Positions 1-9,137 of a DNA stretch of 64,000 nt are shown one piece after another. Position 1 is the stretch's first letter. Each line of letters begins with the position of its first letter. Made by a program: the position numbers and the translations under genes. Below the pieces are notes generated by a model. The model was given only the letters and a program-made list of their open reading frames with translations, had not been told where the DNA came from and did no database searches. Origin of the DNA: JAVJSU01 sp040219275 (lineage in GTDB: Bacteria > Chloroflexota > Anaerolineae > Aggregatilineales > Phototrophicaceae); the NCBI GenBank assembly GCA_040219275.1, contig JAVJSU010000085.1, positions 124,001 through 188,000 of the forward strand. The letters are read 5' to 3'.

Positions 1-87
1 ATAGCGGAAGCGCATCACTAGCGCGACCAGCATCACCAGCGCGATGAGTCCCCATTCGAGGCGATGTTCGGCAAAATTTCGGCGCAT
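1..87 (-). CDS. N-terminal fragment of a membrane protein
   Basis: Only the first 29 codons are present, running off the left edge from an ATG at 87. The peptide begins with a basic stretch (MRRNFAEHR) followed by a run of Leu, Val, Ala, Ile and Met that would form a first transmembrane helix, in a positive-inside orientation. It is divergent from the glycosyltransferase at 265, so it may be a second glycosyltransferase-like membrane protein, but that rests on position alone. Function cannot be told from this fragment. Confidence 0.5.
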   Translation of the reverse strand, partial: MRRNFAEHRLEWGLIALVMLVALVMRFRY

Positions 88-264
88 GAAGTTCGTTCCA
101 GTTAATTGATTCGTAGGCAATTTGAAGCGTACGGTATTGTTTTAGGGATGTAAAGGGAGTTTACAAACAGTGCCTCTAAATTCGTTTATCAGTCTTGCCG
201 TTCATCATGCGCGATTTTCACGATATACTTACGCGTCTTTGATAACGTAGCTGGATGAACGATT

Positions 265-2898
265 TTGCCCGATTGGTTAAACGCAACCCTCAGCGCCTTC
301 CCGCCCCTTCTCTGGATGATTTTCGGACTCGGTCTGCCGTGGACACTGGTCATCCTCCCGCGCCGTGATTGGCGAGATACGGGCATGGTCGCCTGTTGTG
401 CGCTGGCATTCGGTGCGGCGATCTTAACGGCGTGGATGTTCGTGCTCGGCACACTCGGCATGAACGATGACCCCAACGCGGGCGCGACGCTCAACCCGAT
501 GCAGACCAACATCAACGCCCACATCGGCGGGCAGGCGTTGCTGACTCCGCCAAACATCCTGCTCGGCACGCTGATTCTAGCGATCATCGGCGGGTTGCTC
601 GTCTGGCAAAAATGGCGCGTGACGGTGGACGAGTCCCCACGCGAAAGAACACCCTTCTTCACCGACGAAAAACTCCTGATCGCGCTGATCGTGATTGCGA
701 CACTCGCCCGCTGGATACTGACCTCGTATCTGCGTTTCGGCTCGTGGGATCCGATGTGGGTCTACGCCTATCAGGGTAAAATTTACACGCTCATCGGCTA
801 CATTCCAGCGGACATCGGCTACTATCCGCAATTTTTACCCCTGCAATACGCCTACACACAGATCATGGCGGGCGGAATCAACGACCATACCGCGCGGGCA
901 GTTTTGCCTTTCCTGCAAGTCGGGAGCATTTTCGCGGCGTATGTGCTCGGTTCGCGCCTGTTCACCCGCAGAATCGGCATCATCACGGCGGCATTGTGGG
1001 CGCTCTATCCGCATTTCGGCTACTGGACGCGCATCGGCGATTTAGAGATCACGCTGGCGTTCGCTTTCACAGGCACGGCGGCATTTTTCCTGATGGCATG
1101 GACGACTTATGTCGATCAACCATTTTATCGCCGACGTTATGCGTTGATTGCGGGGCTGTTCTTCGGCGTGGCGATGTGGACGAAACCCACCGCCGGCGCG
1201 TTCATCTGGGGCGTGGCGCTGGTGGTGATTGTCGAAATTTTGGTGACTCTTCGTAAATATGTGGGCAATCATAATGAACAAAAAAAGGGCGACCTGACAG
1301 GTCGCCCCTACAAAGATCATAATTCTAAAGGGGCAGAGACTCCCCCTCGCCCCTTGTGGGAGAGGGGGCTGGGGGGTGAGGGGACAAACACCCTCCTCAC
1401 CCCGCGCATCGAAGTCGCCATCCTCACCGGAATCGCCTGCATTCCGTTGGGGGCGCTGTGGTATGCACGCAATTGGCTGATCGGCCTTGATCCCATCGTC
1501 TTCCCGCCGGGTGTGTGGCTGACCCGTGCCGAACGCAGTGGCGTGGAATTTGGCTGGATATTGCTGGCGCTGACGGTGCTGGTCGGCTTTCTATATCTCG
1601 CGCCGCTGAAATCACGCCCGCGTATCCCGTTTGTCGCATTGGCGATTTTGCTGATCGCGCTCGGAGTCGCGCCGAGCATCCTCAATCCGCACCGTATGAT
1701 CTGGTGGGAATGGCTGGCATTCAGCGCGGGCTGGATCGTACTCGGCATCGAATTATGGCGCTACGGACGCGAGACACTGAACGCAACCGGCTGGAAATAT
1801 GCGTCTATGCTGATGTGGGCGGGACTGATCGCCTTGCCCTATTTTGTGACGTGGTTTTATTCCTACAGCTACCATTATCGCCTCGCCTTCGCCATCGTGC
1901 CAATTTTGACTCTGCCGACTGCGCTCATTCTCGGCAATTGGCTGACCGTCGAGCGCGTTTCCGGCTGGAAGTTCCCTGTGCGCGGAGTCTATCTGCTGGT
2001 GATTTTCGCCATCGCGCTACCCGGAACGGCGATTGCTATTTACGACGAAAGCACCGGCTGGGATTGGCTGACTCAGACGGACGACATCGCCTCGCAGGAA
2101 GGGGCGGCGATTACGCGAACAGTGCGCCTGATTGAGCAGTACATCGCTACGCACGATGACCCGCCCATAATCGTTGCGCCCGGTGTGCAACGCCTACCAT
2201 TTTTCTTCCCGACGCTGGATATTCGCGTGGCGGAAGCGGTACGCACCTATGACTCCGTCGCCAATGCCGATTTGTTCATCGACGGCGCGGACGGAATCAC
2301 CATTTATACGGGCGATGGCAGTATCGCACCGTTTCAGAATCAATTGTTGGCGGGCTTGCGGCGGGATCGGCTGGCGACTTTGCTGGATGCTTTTCAGGAT
2401 ACGACCTTCTTCTATCAAGTCTACGATCTGCACTTAGAAGATCGCTTCAACCGTCCCGATGTCGCCATTGAGCCAGAAAGTGACATTGTCGCGGGGGATT
2501 TTGCGCGATTCGTCGGCTACACGGTCAGCGATAGGACACTCAGCGCGACCAATGACATGACCTTGCAATTGGTGTGGCAGGTCACGGGGACGACCACGCG
2601 GGATTTCACAACATTCGTCCACCTGATTGACCCCGAACAGGGCGAGGATGTGGTGTTGACTGGCTGGGATGCGCCCGTAGGAATGTGGGATCGTGGCTAT
2701 TATTCGACGCGCTTCTGGGACGCGGGCGAATATGTGGTGGATACGCGCACCCTTCGCCTGCCCGATGGCATCAGCGCCGGAGACTATCGCATCCGCATCG
2801 GCTTCTACGACGAGTCAGGACGCGCCGACATCACCGAAAACGGCGAGATCGCTGGTGATGGCTTTTACCTTGAAAGCGTGTTTACGGTTGGGGAGTAG
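265..2898 (+). CDS. PMT/GT39-like membrane glycosyltransferase with embedded repeats
   Basis: This is a large integral membrane protein of about 877 residues. It has many hydrophobic helices over roughly residues 10-610 and an aqueous C-terminal tail (about 725-877) rich in beta-strand sequence. The layout matches polyprenyl-phosphate-sugar-dependent glycosyltransferases of the GT39/ArnT type, which move a sugar from a lipid carrier to an acceptor on the outer side of the membrane. An early loop with FGSWDPMW fits the usual acidic catalytic loop between the first helices, but the catalytic Asp is not assigned with certainty. The start is a TTG at 265 because the same frame is closed at 256-258; an ATG at 316 is the alternative. 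Residues about 332-375 are a low-complexity hydrophilic insert made from two dispersed DNA repeats. The substrate is unknown. Confidence 0.8.
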   Translation: MPDWLNATLSAFPPLLWMIFGLGLPWTLVILPRRDWRDTGMVACCALAFGAAILTAWMFVLGTLGMNDDPNAGATLNPMQTNINAHIGGQALLTPPNILLGTLILAIIGGLLVWQKWRVTVDESPRERTPFFTDEKLLIALIVIATLARWILTSYLRFGSWDPMWVYAYQGKIYTLIGYIPADIGYYPQFLPLQYAYTQIMAGGINDHTARAVLPFLQVGSIFAAYVLGSRLFTRRIGIITAALWALYPHFGYWTRIGDLEITLAFAFTGTAAFFLMAWTTYVDQPFYRRRYALIAGLFFGVAMWTKPTAGAFIWGVALVVIVEILVTLRKYVGNHNEQKKGDLTGRPYKDHNSKGAETPPRPLWERGLGGEGTNTLLTPRIEVAILTGIACIPLGALWYARNWLIGLDPIVFPPGVWLTRAERSGVEFGWILLALTVLVGFLYLAPLKSRPRIPFVALAILLIALGVAPSILNPHRMIWWEWLAFSAGWIVLGIELWRYGRETLNATGWKYASMLMWAGLIALPYFVTWFYSYSYHYRLAFAIVPILTLPTALILGNWLTVERVSGWKFPVRGVYLLVIFAIALPGTAIAIYDESTGWDWLTQTDDIASQEGAAITRTVRLIEQYIATHDDPPIIVAPGVQRLPFFFPTLDIRVAEAVRTYDSVANADLFIDGADGITIYTGDGSIAPFQNQLLAGLRRDRLATLLDAFQDTTFFYQVYDLHLEDRFNRPDVAIEPESDIVAGDFARFVGYTVSDRTLSATNDMTLQLVWQVTGTTTRDFTTFVHLIDPEQGEDVVLTGWDAPVGMWDRGYYSTRFWDAGEYVVDTRTLRLPDGISAGDYRIRIGFYDESGRADITENGEIAGDGFYLESVFTVGE
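1287..1314. repeat. Dispersed palindromic repeat, copy 1 (inside a gene)
   Basis: The core is an exact palindrome with 10-base arms GGGCGACCTG and CAGGTCGCCC around one central A (1287-1307), followed by CCTACAAAG. The same left arm and the CCCCTAC tail recur at 16836-16860. Here the element lies in frame within the glycosyltransferase coding sequence and is translated as roughly GDLTGRPYK. Confidence 0.7.
1341..1383. repeat. G-rich dispersed repeat inside a gene (PLWERGLGGEG type)
   Basis: This is a C-rich then G-rich stretch, partly self-complementary, whose translation contains PRPLWERGLGGEG. Peptides of this kind are a familiar sign of a mobile intergenic repeat read through by a gene in many bacteria; that is general knowledge, not a search result. 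It follows directly on the palindromic repeat at 1287 and keeps the host gene open. Confidence 0.65.
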
Positions 2899-2988
2899 GT
2901 ATGAACTATCAACAATTTAATGATTTACTCTGTAGTATGATGATAAAATATATATTCTCACTGAATTTTTTTAAGAGAAAGAAGATCA

Positions 2989-3753
2989 ATGCATATGAAA
3001 AAACTAAAAGTTGCAATATTCTCCCGACGTTGTGATGAACCACATTGTGCAGAGCCACCCCAAAGAATGGAATACTATTTTCAGATGCTTGAAGGTGCGA
3101 CACAACAGGCACAAAAAAACAGTTGCGATTTGTTGATCTTACCCGGTCATTCTTTGGGGAAACAACCTGATTTTTTCCCTAATCCTATCGAAGAAATAGT
3201 TAATAAAGGACTTTCTTTACTGCAATCTCTAGCACAAAAATATGGTCTTACTTTATTAGGAGAGGTTGATGGTACCTATTGGTTTTACCCAGATGGTGAA
3301 ATCAGCAATAAGATGAATCAACAGATGGCTTTTAGTAATGATCCGATAGAAGAAAAACAATTATTTCTAAACGAGTTTGATTCGGATCAAAGAACAATTA
3401 AAATCCGTGATCGAAAAATCAAAACTATGTTATGTGGCGAGAATAATGTCATGACAGTACATAGAGATGGTCAATTTTCTCTTCCAAATGAACTTGAGTG
3501 GAATTGGGATTATGATGTCATTGTAAACCCAACACACGATAGTGCTACGCGCCCTGAATTATGGAAACGCTATTCATATTGGAGTAAAGAAGGTCGGACG
3601 ATTATTCACACAACAAATAATTTCCGTCAGACAACATGGAATACTGCAATCAGGATATATTATGATGGGAATATGGTTGCTGCTGATGGGAATAATGCTG
3701 AAACAGTGATAGATGAAGGACGTTGGCGTTTAATCATTCACAGTATTAGATAG
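2989..3753 (+). CDS. Nitrilase-superfamily-like protein, atypical active site
   Basis: The protein has 254 residues; an ATG at 2995 is an equally good start behind the AGAAAGAAG ribosome site. The alternating layout fits the carbon-nitrogen hydrolase fold: a DLLILPG strand where the family usually has a catalytic Glu (DLxxxPE), a middle region, then KTMLCGEN, which matches the nucleophile-Cys strand (CGEN or CWE in nitrilases). The Glu position is occupied by Gly-His, so the Glu-Lys-Cys triad is incomplete. The gene is visibly more AT-rich than its neighbours, suggesting horizontal transfer. It could be a diverged amidase, a catalytically dead relative or an enzyme using another base. Substrate unknown. 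Confidence 0.6.
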   Translation: MHMKKLKVAIFSRRCDEPHCAEPPQRMEYYFQMLEGATQQAQKNSCDLLILPGHSLGKQPDFFPNPIEEIVNKGLSLLQSLAQKYGLTLLGEVDGTYWFYPDGEISNKMNQQMAFSNDPIEEKQLFLNEFDSDQRTIKIRDRKIKTMLCGENNVMTVHRDGQFSLPNELEWNWDYDVIVNPTHDSATRPELWKRYSYWSKEGRTIIHTTNNFRQTTWNTAIRIYYDGNMVAADGNNAETVIDEGRWRLIIHSIR

Positions 3754-4262
3754 TAATTTTCATACGATCAACGCGAAAGTCGCGTCCATTTTGGGACTTG
3801 TTCTTGCTCGCTGATTTGCGACGTTAATTGACACCGCCTCCGAAAGAATTTATCTATTCCCATTATATAGGCGATAAGGATTGGACACGAAGCGCACTAA
3901 AAGTAGAGTTTCTCTTCCGCCCCTGCATGACGCTTTAATGTTTTTACTCATTGCTTATTGCTCATCCCTCATTGCTTCTTCAAATTGAGTCCATTTGGCG
4001 GAGCATTTGGCTCACCCCAACGCGACGATCCGTGCTACGATCATGAACACACCCGATCACACATTGGAGTCACATACAGGAACTTGAAACACATCGACAT
4101 AACAGAGGAAACCGCCAAATCCTGCCAGCAACGTTGGCAGTGTGTCAGTCACCGCCATGCAAACCGCCAACCAAAAACGCGCCTTTTCCGCTCAAAACGC
4201 CCCAAAATGCCAACTTATGGCGGAAAAAAAACTCTGCGCCACCGCCACACACGGCAACAGCG
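3754..4262. other. Intergenic region with a short tandem motif
   Basis: No convincing gene is seen. Positions 3945-3978 carry a degenerate tandem of CATTGCT-like units, the same kind found at 57345-57370. A small hairpin with CTGCCA/TGGCAG arms lies at 4122-4140. The open frame at 3958-4272 has strange composition and starts inside the repeat, so it is not called. Confidence 0.5.
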
Positions 4263-5540
4263 CTACCAATAGCGCATGGCATCGGTGAACATGGCGCGGT
4301 AGTCGTCTGGCGTGGCGTGCAGGGGCGCGAGTTTGGTCAGCCGTTCTTGCTTGAGCGTTCCCGCGACCAGCGCATCGAGATCAGCCTCGCTAAAGCTGAC
4401 CGCGCTCAATCCGTTCGGGATGCCGGTTTGCTTCATCACGCTGATGATCGCATTCGCCAGCACCTCGCCCGCGTCGTCGTTGCTCACACCGTCGATGTCT
4501 GCGCCCATCAGTTGCGCCGCCCATAAATGCCGTTCGGGGTTGGCTTTTGCGGTGAAGCGGAAGGCGGCGGGCGCGTTCAAAATGACCGACATGCCGTGCG
4601 GGACGATGGGCGCATCTTGCGGATAATCCTGCGGGATAAACTCACGCACCATGCCGGAAACCGGATACGACATGGCATGAGGCAGATGCACGCCCGCGTT
4701 GCCAAATCCGATCCCCGCATACGCCGAAGCCAGCAACATCTGCCCCCGCGCTTCGTCATTGTCGGGGTCGCGCACTGCGTCGATGATATGCTGGGCGGTC
4801 ATCTCGATGGCTTTCGACGACCACATATCACTGACCGGATTTGACCCCTGATACGGCGGTCTGGCGCTGGCGGATTCCGGCGCGACGCGTTCGGTATAAT
4901 GCACCGCCGTCAGCGACTCAATCGCGTGACACAGAATGTCCAGACCGGAACACGCGGCGACCATCGGTGGCAGACTACGCGTGTTATCAGGGTCAAGCAC
5001 GCCCATCACCGGACGCAAATAGCGATGCGAAATGCCCGTTTTCACATGCTGGGAGAGTAGGTCGAAGATGGCGACTCCGGTGGTTTCGCTTCCTGTTCCG
5101 GCGGTGGTTGGCACGGCGATCAACGGCTTGACCGCACCCGGCACAGCCCGCCCCTCCCCGATGGGCTTGTTGACATAAGCCAGCAAATCCGCCGGATATG
5201 TCGCGTAGAGATTGGCGACCTTCGCTGTATCAATGCTCGATCCACCCCCGACGGGCAGATAGCCATCGAAGTTGCCGTCCTGTGCGAAGGCAATCGCATC
5301 TCTAAACGAGTCGTCCGTCGGTTCGACGCGCACATCGGCATACAGCACCGCGTCAATACCAGCCGATTTCAACGCTTCGAGCGCGGTCTGCACGGCATGA
5401 GTCTCTACCATGCTTTTATCCGTGACGACCATCACCCGCGTCACGCCGAATTTTTTCAGATCATCGCCGACTTCCCGCGTTGCCCCCGCGCCGAATTTGA
5501 TGCTTGACGTATCCATCGTAAAAATTGTTTCGTGTGTCAT
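4263..5540 (-). CDS. Iron-containing alcohol dehydrogenase, hydroxyacid-oxoacid transhydrogenase type
   Basis: At 425 residues it has the full length and motifs of group III iron-containing alcohol dehydrogenases: the dinucleotide loop GGGSS at about 98-102, PTTAGTGSE at 144-152, and metal ligands in GLDILCHAIES (Asp201, His205), HLPHAM and VPHGM. The phrase SSIDTAKVANLYATYP and overall similarity point to the ADHFE1-like branch. That branch couples oxidation of 4-hydroxybutyrate to reduction of 2-oxoglutarate without free cofactor (EC 1.1.99.24). A simple NAD-linked alcohol dehydrogenase is the alternative. AAGGA lies a suitable distance before the ATG. It stands alone, convergent with nothing obvious, so context does not settle the substrate. 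Confidence 0.85.
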   Translation of the reverse strand: MTHETIFTMDTSSIKFGAGATREVGDDLKKFGVTRVMVVTDKSMVETHAVQTALEALKSAGIDAVLYADVRVEPTDDSFRDAIAFAQDGNFDGYLPVGGGSSIDTAKVANLYATYPADLLAYVNKPIGEGRAVPGAVKPLIAVPTTAGTGSETTGVAIFDLLSQHVKTGISHRYLRPVMGVLDPDNTRSLPPMVAACSGLDILCHAIESLTAVHYTERVAPESASARPPYQGSNPVSDMWSSKAIEMTAQHIIDAVRDPDNDEARGQMLLASAYAGIGFGNAGVHLPHAMSYPVSGMVREFIPQDYPQDAPIVPHGMSVILNAPAAFRFTAKANPERHLWAAQLMGADIDGVSNDDAGEVLANAIISVMKQTGIPNGLSAVSFSEADLDALVAGTLKQERLTKLAPLHATPDDYRAMFTDAMRYW

Positions 5541-5939
5541 TATTTTGTCCTTGTAAACAGTTATCAGTTGTCAGTTCACAGTTATCAGTTGTCGAAATAG
5601 AGTTCTGTAACGGCATTGAAAAAGCGTAACGCAGAGATGTAGAGGACGCAAAGAAACACAGAGCGTTCTCTGGTTTAAATTTACTGAAATAGCGCCTTCG
5701 TATGCCATAATTGAAGAAATTCGTCATCCCTTTTACTGACAACTGTGAACTGTTTACTGAAAACTATTTACACGATCATATAACTTTTTGACTTATAATC
5801 ACGTATAGTAAAGTAGACCGGATTAATCACATTGTGTTCTGTTTGTCTGGCACGGGCATCATCATCAATGTCGGCGATCAGACGCGAATAAAATCATCGG
5901 CACAGCGCATCACAGGCACACAAATCATTTTAGGGGAAG
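5541..5939. other. Intergenic region with inverted tandem-motif blocks
   Basis: This gap is almost filled by repeats: a CAGTTATCAGTTGT-like block at 5558-5593, a related block in the opposite orientation at 5733-5770, and an ACGCAGAGA/GACGCAAAGA-like stretch at 5629-5663 between them. The remaining 170 bases before the kinase gene are AT-rich and probably hold its promoter, but no clear -35/-10 pair was picked. Confidence 0.5.
5558..5770. repeat. MITE-like unit bounded by inverted degenerate tandem repeats
   Basis: The left end repeats CAGTT(A/G)TCAGTT-type units. The right end carries the reverse complement type (ACTGACAACTGTGAACTG). The two blocks enclose about 140 bp containing a CGCAGAGA/CGCAAAGA motif that also appears near 35861-35890. 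There is no transposase gene inside. Whether it is a mobile miniature element or merely two repeat blocks is not decided. Confidence 0.45.
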
Positions 5940-5945
5940 ATGGGC

Positions 5946-8081
5946 ATGGCGACATCAAATACGGAGCGCATAGGGCAATATGAAGTGGTGGAGCAAACCG
6001 GCGCAGGCGGCATGGCGACGGTCTATAAAGCCTATCATGCCCGCCTTGATCGTCATGTCGCCGTCAAGGTGATGCACCAATCGTTCATGCAGGATGCCTC
6101 TTTCCTCACCCGTTTTGAGCGCGAAGCCCGCATCGTCGCCCGTTTGGAGCACCCCAACATCGTCCCTGTGTATGATTATGACGAACACAACGACCAGCCC
6201 TATCTCGTGATGAAGTTCATTGAAGGGCAAACGTTGAAGGATGTTTCCCGCGATGAAGCCCTCTCCTTGGAAGATATTATGCTGGTGATGCCTAAAATCG
6301 CCGATGCGCTCACTTACGCGCACGAGATGGGCATTTTGCACCGCGACGTGAAACCATCCAACATCATCATTGATGAACGCGGCGAACCTTACCTTACCGA
6401 TTTCGGATTGGCGCGCATCACCCAACAGGGCGAATCCACCCTCAGCGCGGATATGATGCTCGGCACGCCCCATTATATTTCACCGGAACAGGCGCAGGGC
6501 ACAGCAGATATTGACGGGCGCGCCGATGAATATTCCCTCGCGATTATTTTGTACGAGTTGGTGACCGGACGGGTGCCATTTGTCGGCGATACGACCTATG
6601 CCATCATCCATAAACACATCTACGCCGCCCCGCCCGCGCCATCGGAATTAAATCCAGAAGTCCCGCCGGGGGTGGATGCGGTCTTGCTCAAGGCATTGTC
6701 AAAGGAGCCTGCGGAACGTTACGCCACGCCCAATGCGATGATGAACGCCTTCCGTGACGCGATTCAAAATTCCGGTCTGCGCGCATTAGACGAAGAACGC
6801 GCCAGTATCGCCGAATCCCGTAGCGAGCAAATTTCTGAACGTACCCCGCGGGGTGGTAAATATGTGAGCATCCCAAGCATCCCCGCGCCTTCCGGTAGCC
6901 CGCGTCCTGTGAGTGATTCTACGCAGAGCCGTGTTCAGCAATTTGTGCAGGAAATGGGCGATCGCGCTAAAGAAGTGATCGACGATTTACGGCACGAATT
7001 TGAAAGCAATAACACGATAGGCAAGATCAGGCAGGGCGTAAAAGTTCAGACGGACGACACGGGCATTAGCATCAAAATCGGGCGACATGATGATGCCCCT
7101 GAAATTGATGTTAGAACGGGCTTCGATCATCGCAAGGGCAAAATGGTGCGCCTCGCCGGAGCCATTGAGCGCGATTGGAGCATGGATGAAGACATGGTGC
7201 GTCGCCGTGTAAATACGCGGATGCAACGACGCTTCGGGCTGATTGTGCATACCCTTGTCTTTGTGATCGTGATGCTAGTTTTGTTTGGCGGGCGGGCGGA
7301 TATTCAGCAAGAATTATCCACCTATTTTGCATCGCCACAGTTCGCCATCGACGCGGGGGCTGATATCGCACCGATCTTTGCACCTTTTGCGAATATAAAA
7401 CTCGGTCCGATTATCCTATTGTTATGGGGATCGGGCTTGCTATCTCATGCGCTGAACGTCTTTTACAACACCGGCAGGCGCTATGATGCCCGGCGGCGTG
7501 AATTACAATCCGTGATGATCCGGCGCTACGGCGATGATTGGATGGATACGGTCAACCAGAAGACCTATACGCGCCAGAAACGCGCGATTTATCATGGCTA
7601 TAAGCAACGTCTCGGTTTTATCCAGCATTTCTTCGGGGCGATTGCCATTTCGCTGGCGGTGGCGATTGGCTGGGAAACCATTTCTGAAGTATTGAGGTTA
7701 GGTGCTGGTGTCGCGACGCTCGATATACCGCCCAATTTATGGCAATTCCCTCTGCCCGTGCTGGTATTTATTTTCGCGCTGATCTCCGTACTGATTCATG
7801 GCATCGTTGTCGCGGTTGGTTCAGCGGTGGGGCAGAACGCACGCGAACGGGCAATTGACCGCGAAATTCAACGTGACATGGAATTTTCACGCGTGAGCAG
7901 TATCTCCAAACGCAAAACGGACGCGATACCCGCCAATGATGCGTCTTTGAGTGAATCGGTGTTTGCGCCCGCGCCGGATGCGGAATCTCCGCGCGTGCGC
8001 CTGAACGCAGACGGTGAATTTACCGAGAGCTTTGTCTCTGAGCTAGACCCCGATGAGTCTGAAAAGGCAAAACGGAAGTAA
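5946..8081 (+). CDS. Membrane-anchored PknB-type Ser/Thr protein kinase
   Basis: The N-terminal 270 residues form a complete eukaryotic-like kinase domain: glycine loop TGAGGMATVYKA, Lys41 in VAVKVM, catalytic Asp134 in HRDVKPSN, the DFG Asp152, and GTPHYISPEQ in the activation segment. A linker of about 150 residues follows. The C-terminal region has four predicted transmembrane segments (about 430-450, 485-507, 563-585, 603-625), arranged as two helical pairs similar to the 2TM domain. There are no PASTA repeats. AGGGGA at 5932-5937 is ideally placed for the ATG at 5946; an in-frame ATG at 5940 is too close. The kinase domain is N-terminal and cytosolic, so signals may come through the membrane part or a partner. 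An FHA-like protein encoded at 15670 is one possible phospho-reader. Confidence 0.9.
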   Translation: MATSNTERIGQYEVVEQTGAGGMATVYKAYHARLDRHVAVKVMHQSFMQDASFLTRFEREARIVARLEHPNIVPVYDYDEHNDQPYLVMKFIEGQTLKDVSRDEALSLEDIMLVMPKIADALTYAHEMGILHRDVKPSNIIIDERGEPYLTDFGLARITQQGESTLSADMMLGTPHYISPEQAQGTADIDGRADEYSLAIILYELVTGRVPFVGDTTYAIIHKHIYAAPPAPSELNPEVPPGVDAVLLKALSKEPAERYATPNAMMNAFRDAIQNSGLRALDEERASIAESRSEQISERTPRGGKYVSIPSIPAPSGSPRPVSDSTQSRVQQFVQEMGDRAKEVIDDLRHEFESNNTIGKIRQGVKVQTDDTGISIKIGRHDDAPEIDVRTGFDHRKGKMVRLAGAIERDWSMDEDMVRRRVNTRMQRRFGLIVHTLVFVIVMLVLFGGRADIQQELSTYFASPQFAIDAGADIAPIFAPFANIKLGPIILLLWGSGLLSHALNVFYNTGRRYDARRRELQSVMIRRYGDDWMDTVNQKTYTRQKRAIYHGYKQRLGFIQHFFGAIAISLAVAIGWETISEVLRLGAGVATLDIPPNLWQFPLPVLVFIFALISVLIHGIVVAVGSAVGQNARERAIDREIQRDMEFSRVSSISKRKTDAIPANDASLSESVFAPAPDAESPRVRLNADGEFTESFVSELDPDESEKAKRK

Positions 8082-8159
8082 CCTACTGACGCGTGCGTTG
8101 CAACCAGATGTCCAACTCTTGCGTATTCATTTTGAATCGACTACACAGGAGAAAATGAC

Positions 8160-9137
8160 ATGGTTGAGTTTACCTATCGGGAATTTAAAGAGTCTGATAT
8201 TGCGGATATTGCCAGTATTGCTAACTTGCAGGCAGAGCGTGACGGCGACGAAGATCGTCTTACCGAAGACATGCTCCAGCATTTGTTAAAAGCGCCTTTT
8301 ATCTCGGCGGAAGAAGATTTTAAGGTGTTCCTCAATGCTAAAGGTGAAACCATCGGTGTGACGCTCGCCATCGTCAACCCGCGCACCGGACAATCACAGG
8401 CGAATGCCATCTTACACCCTGATTATCCCGCCCGTGAAATTAAGCCGAAGATGCTTGATCTGTGCTTAGATATGGTGCATCAACGCGGGCTGGCAAACGT
8501 GCCAGAAGATAAACCGATTTATGTCATTACAGGCGCAACTGATAATAAAACTGAAGACATCGCAATTTTTGAAGATGTCGGTTTTACGGAGACTCGCCGC
8601 TTTTATGAAATGCGGATCACGTTGGATGACACCGTTCCTGCGCCACAATTCCCCGACGGCTTAGAACTGCGCCCATTTGATCCAGAAATTCACGGACGCG
8701 CCGCCCATGCCGCCCAGCAAGAATCCTTCCGTGACCATTGGGGACATTCGGAAGACCGCCCCTATGACGAATGGGTGCATCGTTTTACCGCACCCAATTT
8801 TGACCCGAATTTGTGGTTTATTTTGTGGGATGTTGAGCAAGAAGAAATCGCCGGATTCAGCATGTGCTCGGTCAGCCCGACGATACCGGATATGGGGTCG
8901 GTGGATTTGCTCGGTGTGCGCCGTCCATGGCGTAAGCGCGGGTTAGGCATGGCACTGCTCAAGCAATCCTTCTATGGCTTTCAGCAAAAAGGCTTTACGC
9001 GGGTCGGTTTAGGTGTGGATGCCGCCAGCAAAACCAACGCCGTCGCGCTCTATGAAAACGCAGGCATGGACGTTCATCGCTGTACGATCATCCTGCGTAA
9101 AATCCTGCGCGGCAATGCGGAAGATATTGTGGATTAA
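8160..9137 (+). CDS. Double-domain GNAT acetyltransferase
   Basis: The protein has 325 residues and two GNAT folds in tandem, as in mycothiol-synthase-like enzymes. The C-terminal copy keeps the acetyl-CoA pyrophosphate loop (RKRGLGMALL, about 256-265) after the strand VDLLGVRRPW, and ends with the usual NAVALYENAGM motif. The N-terminal copy (about 1-150) is degenerate and lacks a clear RxxGxG/A loop, so probably only the second half binds acetyl-CoA. AGGAGA lies before the ATG. It follows the kinase gene by 78 bases on the same strand and meets the WD40-sortase gene tail to tail with a 4-base overlap. The acyl acceptor is unknown. Confidence 0.85.
   Translation: MVEFTYREFKESDIADIASIANLQAERDGDEDRLTEDMLQHLLKAPFISAEEDFKVFLNAKGETIGVTLAIVNPRTGQSQANAILHPDYPAREIKPKMLDLCLDMVHQRGLANVPEDKPIYVITGATDNKTEDIAIFEDVGFTETRRFYEMRITLDDTVPAPQFPDGLELRPFDPEIHGRAAHAAQQESFRDHWGHSEDRPYDEWVHRFTAPNFDPNLWFILWDVEQEEIAGFSMCSVSPTIPDMGSVDLLGVRRPWRKRGLGMALLKQSFYGFQQKGFTRVGLGVDAASKTNAVALYENAGMDVHRCTIILRKILRGNAEDIVD

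Noticed and set aside
189..662. Long minus-strand open frame opposite the first glycosyltransferase
   Set aside because: It is antisense to a well-supported gene, has no recognisable domain, and its residue make-up follows the codon bias of the other strand.
1515..2135. Second plus-strand frame of 206 codons inside the glycosyltransferase
   Set aside because: It is an out-of-frame shadow, rich in Arg and Asp with no hydrophobic pattern, while the main frame is a clear membrane protein.
3945..3978. Possible CRISPR-like array
   Set aside because: The units are only seven bases with no spacers between them and no cas genes nearby; it is a short tandem motif.
3958..4272. Open frame of 104 codons in the gap after the nitrilase-like gene
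   Set aside because: It begins inside a tandem repeat, is rich in Arg, His and Lys without pattern, and runs into the dehydrogenase gene.
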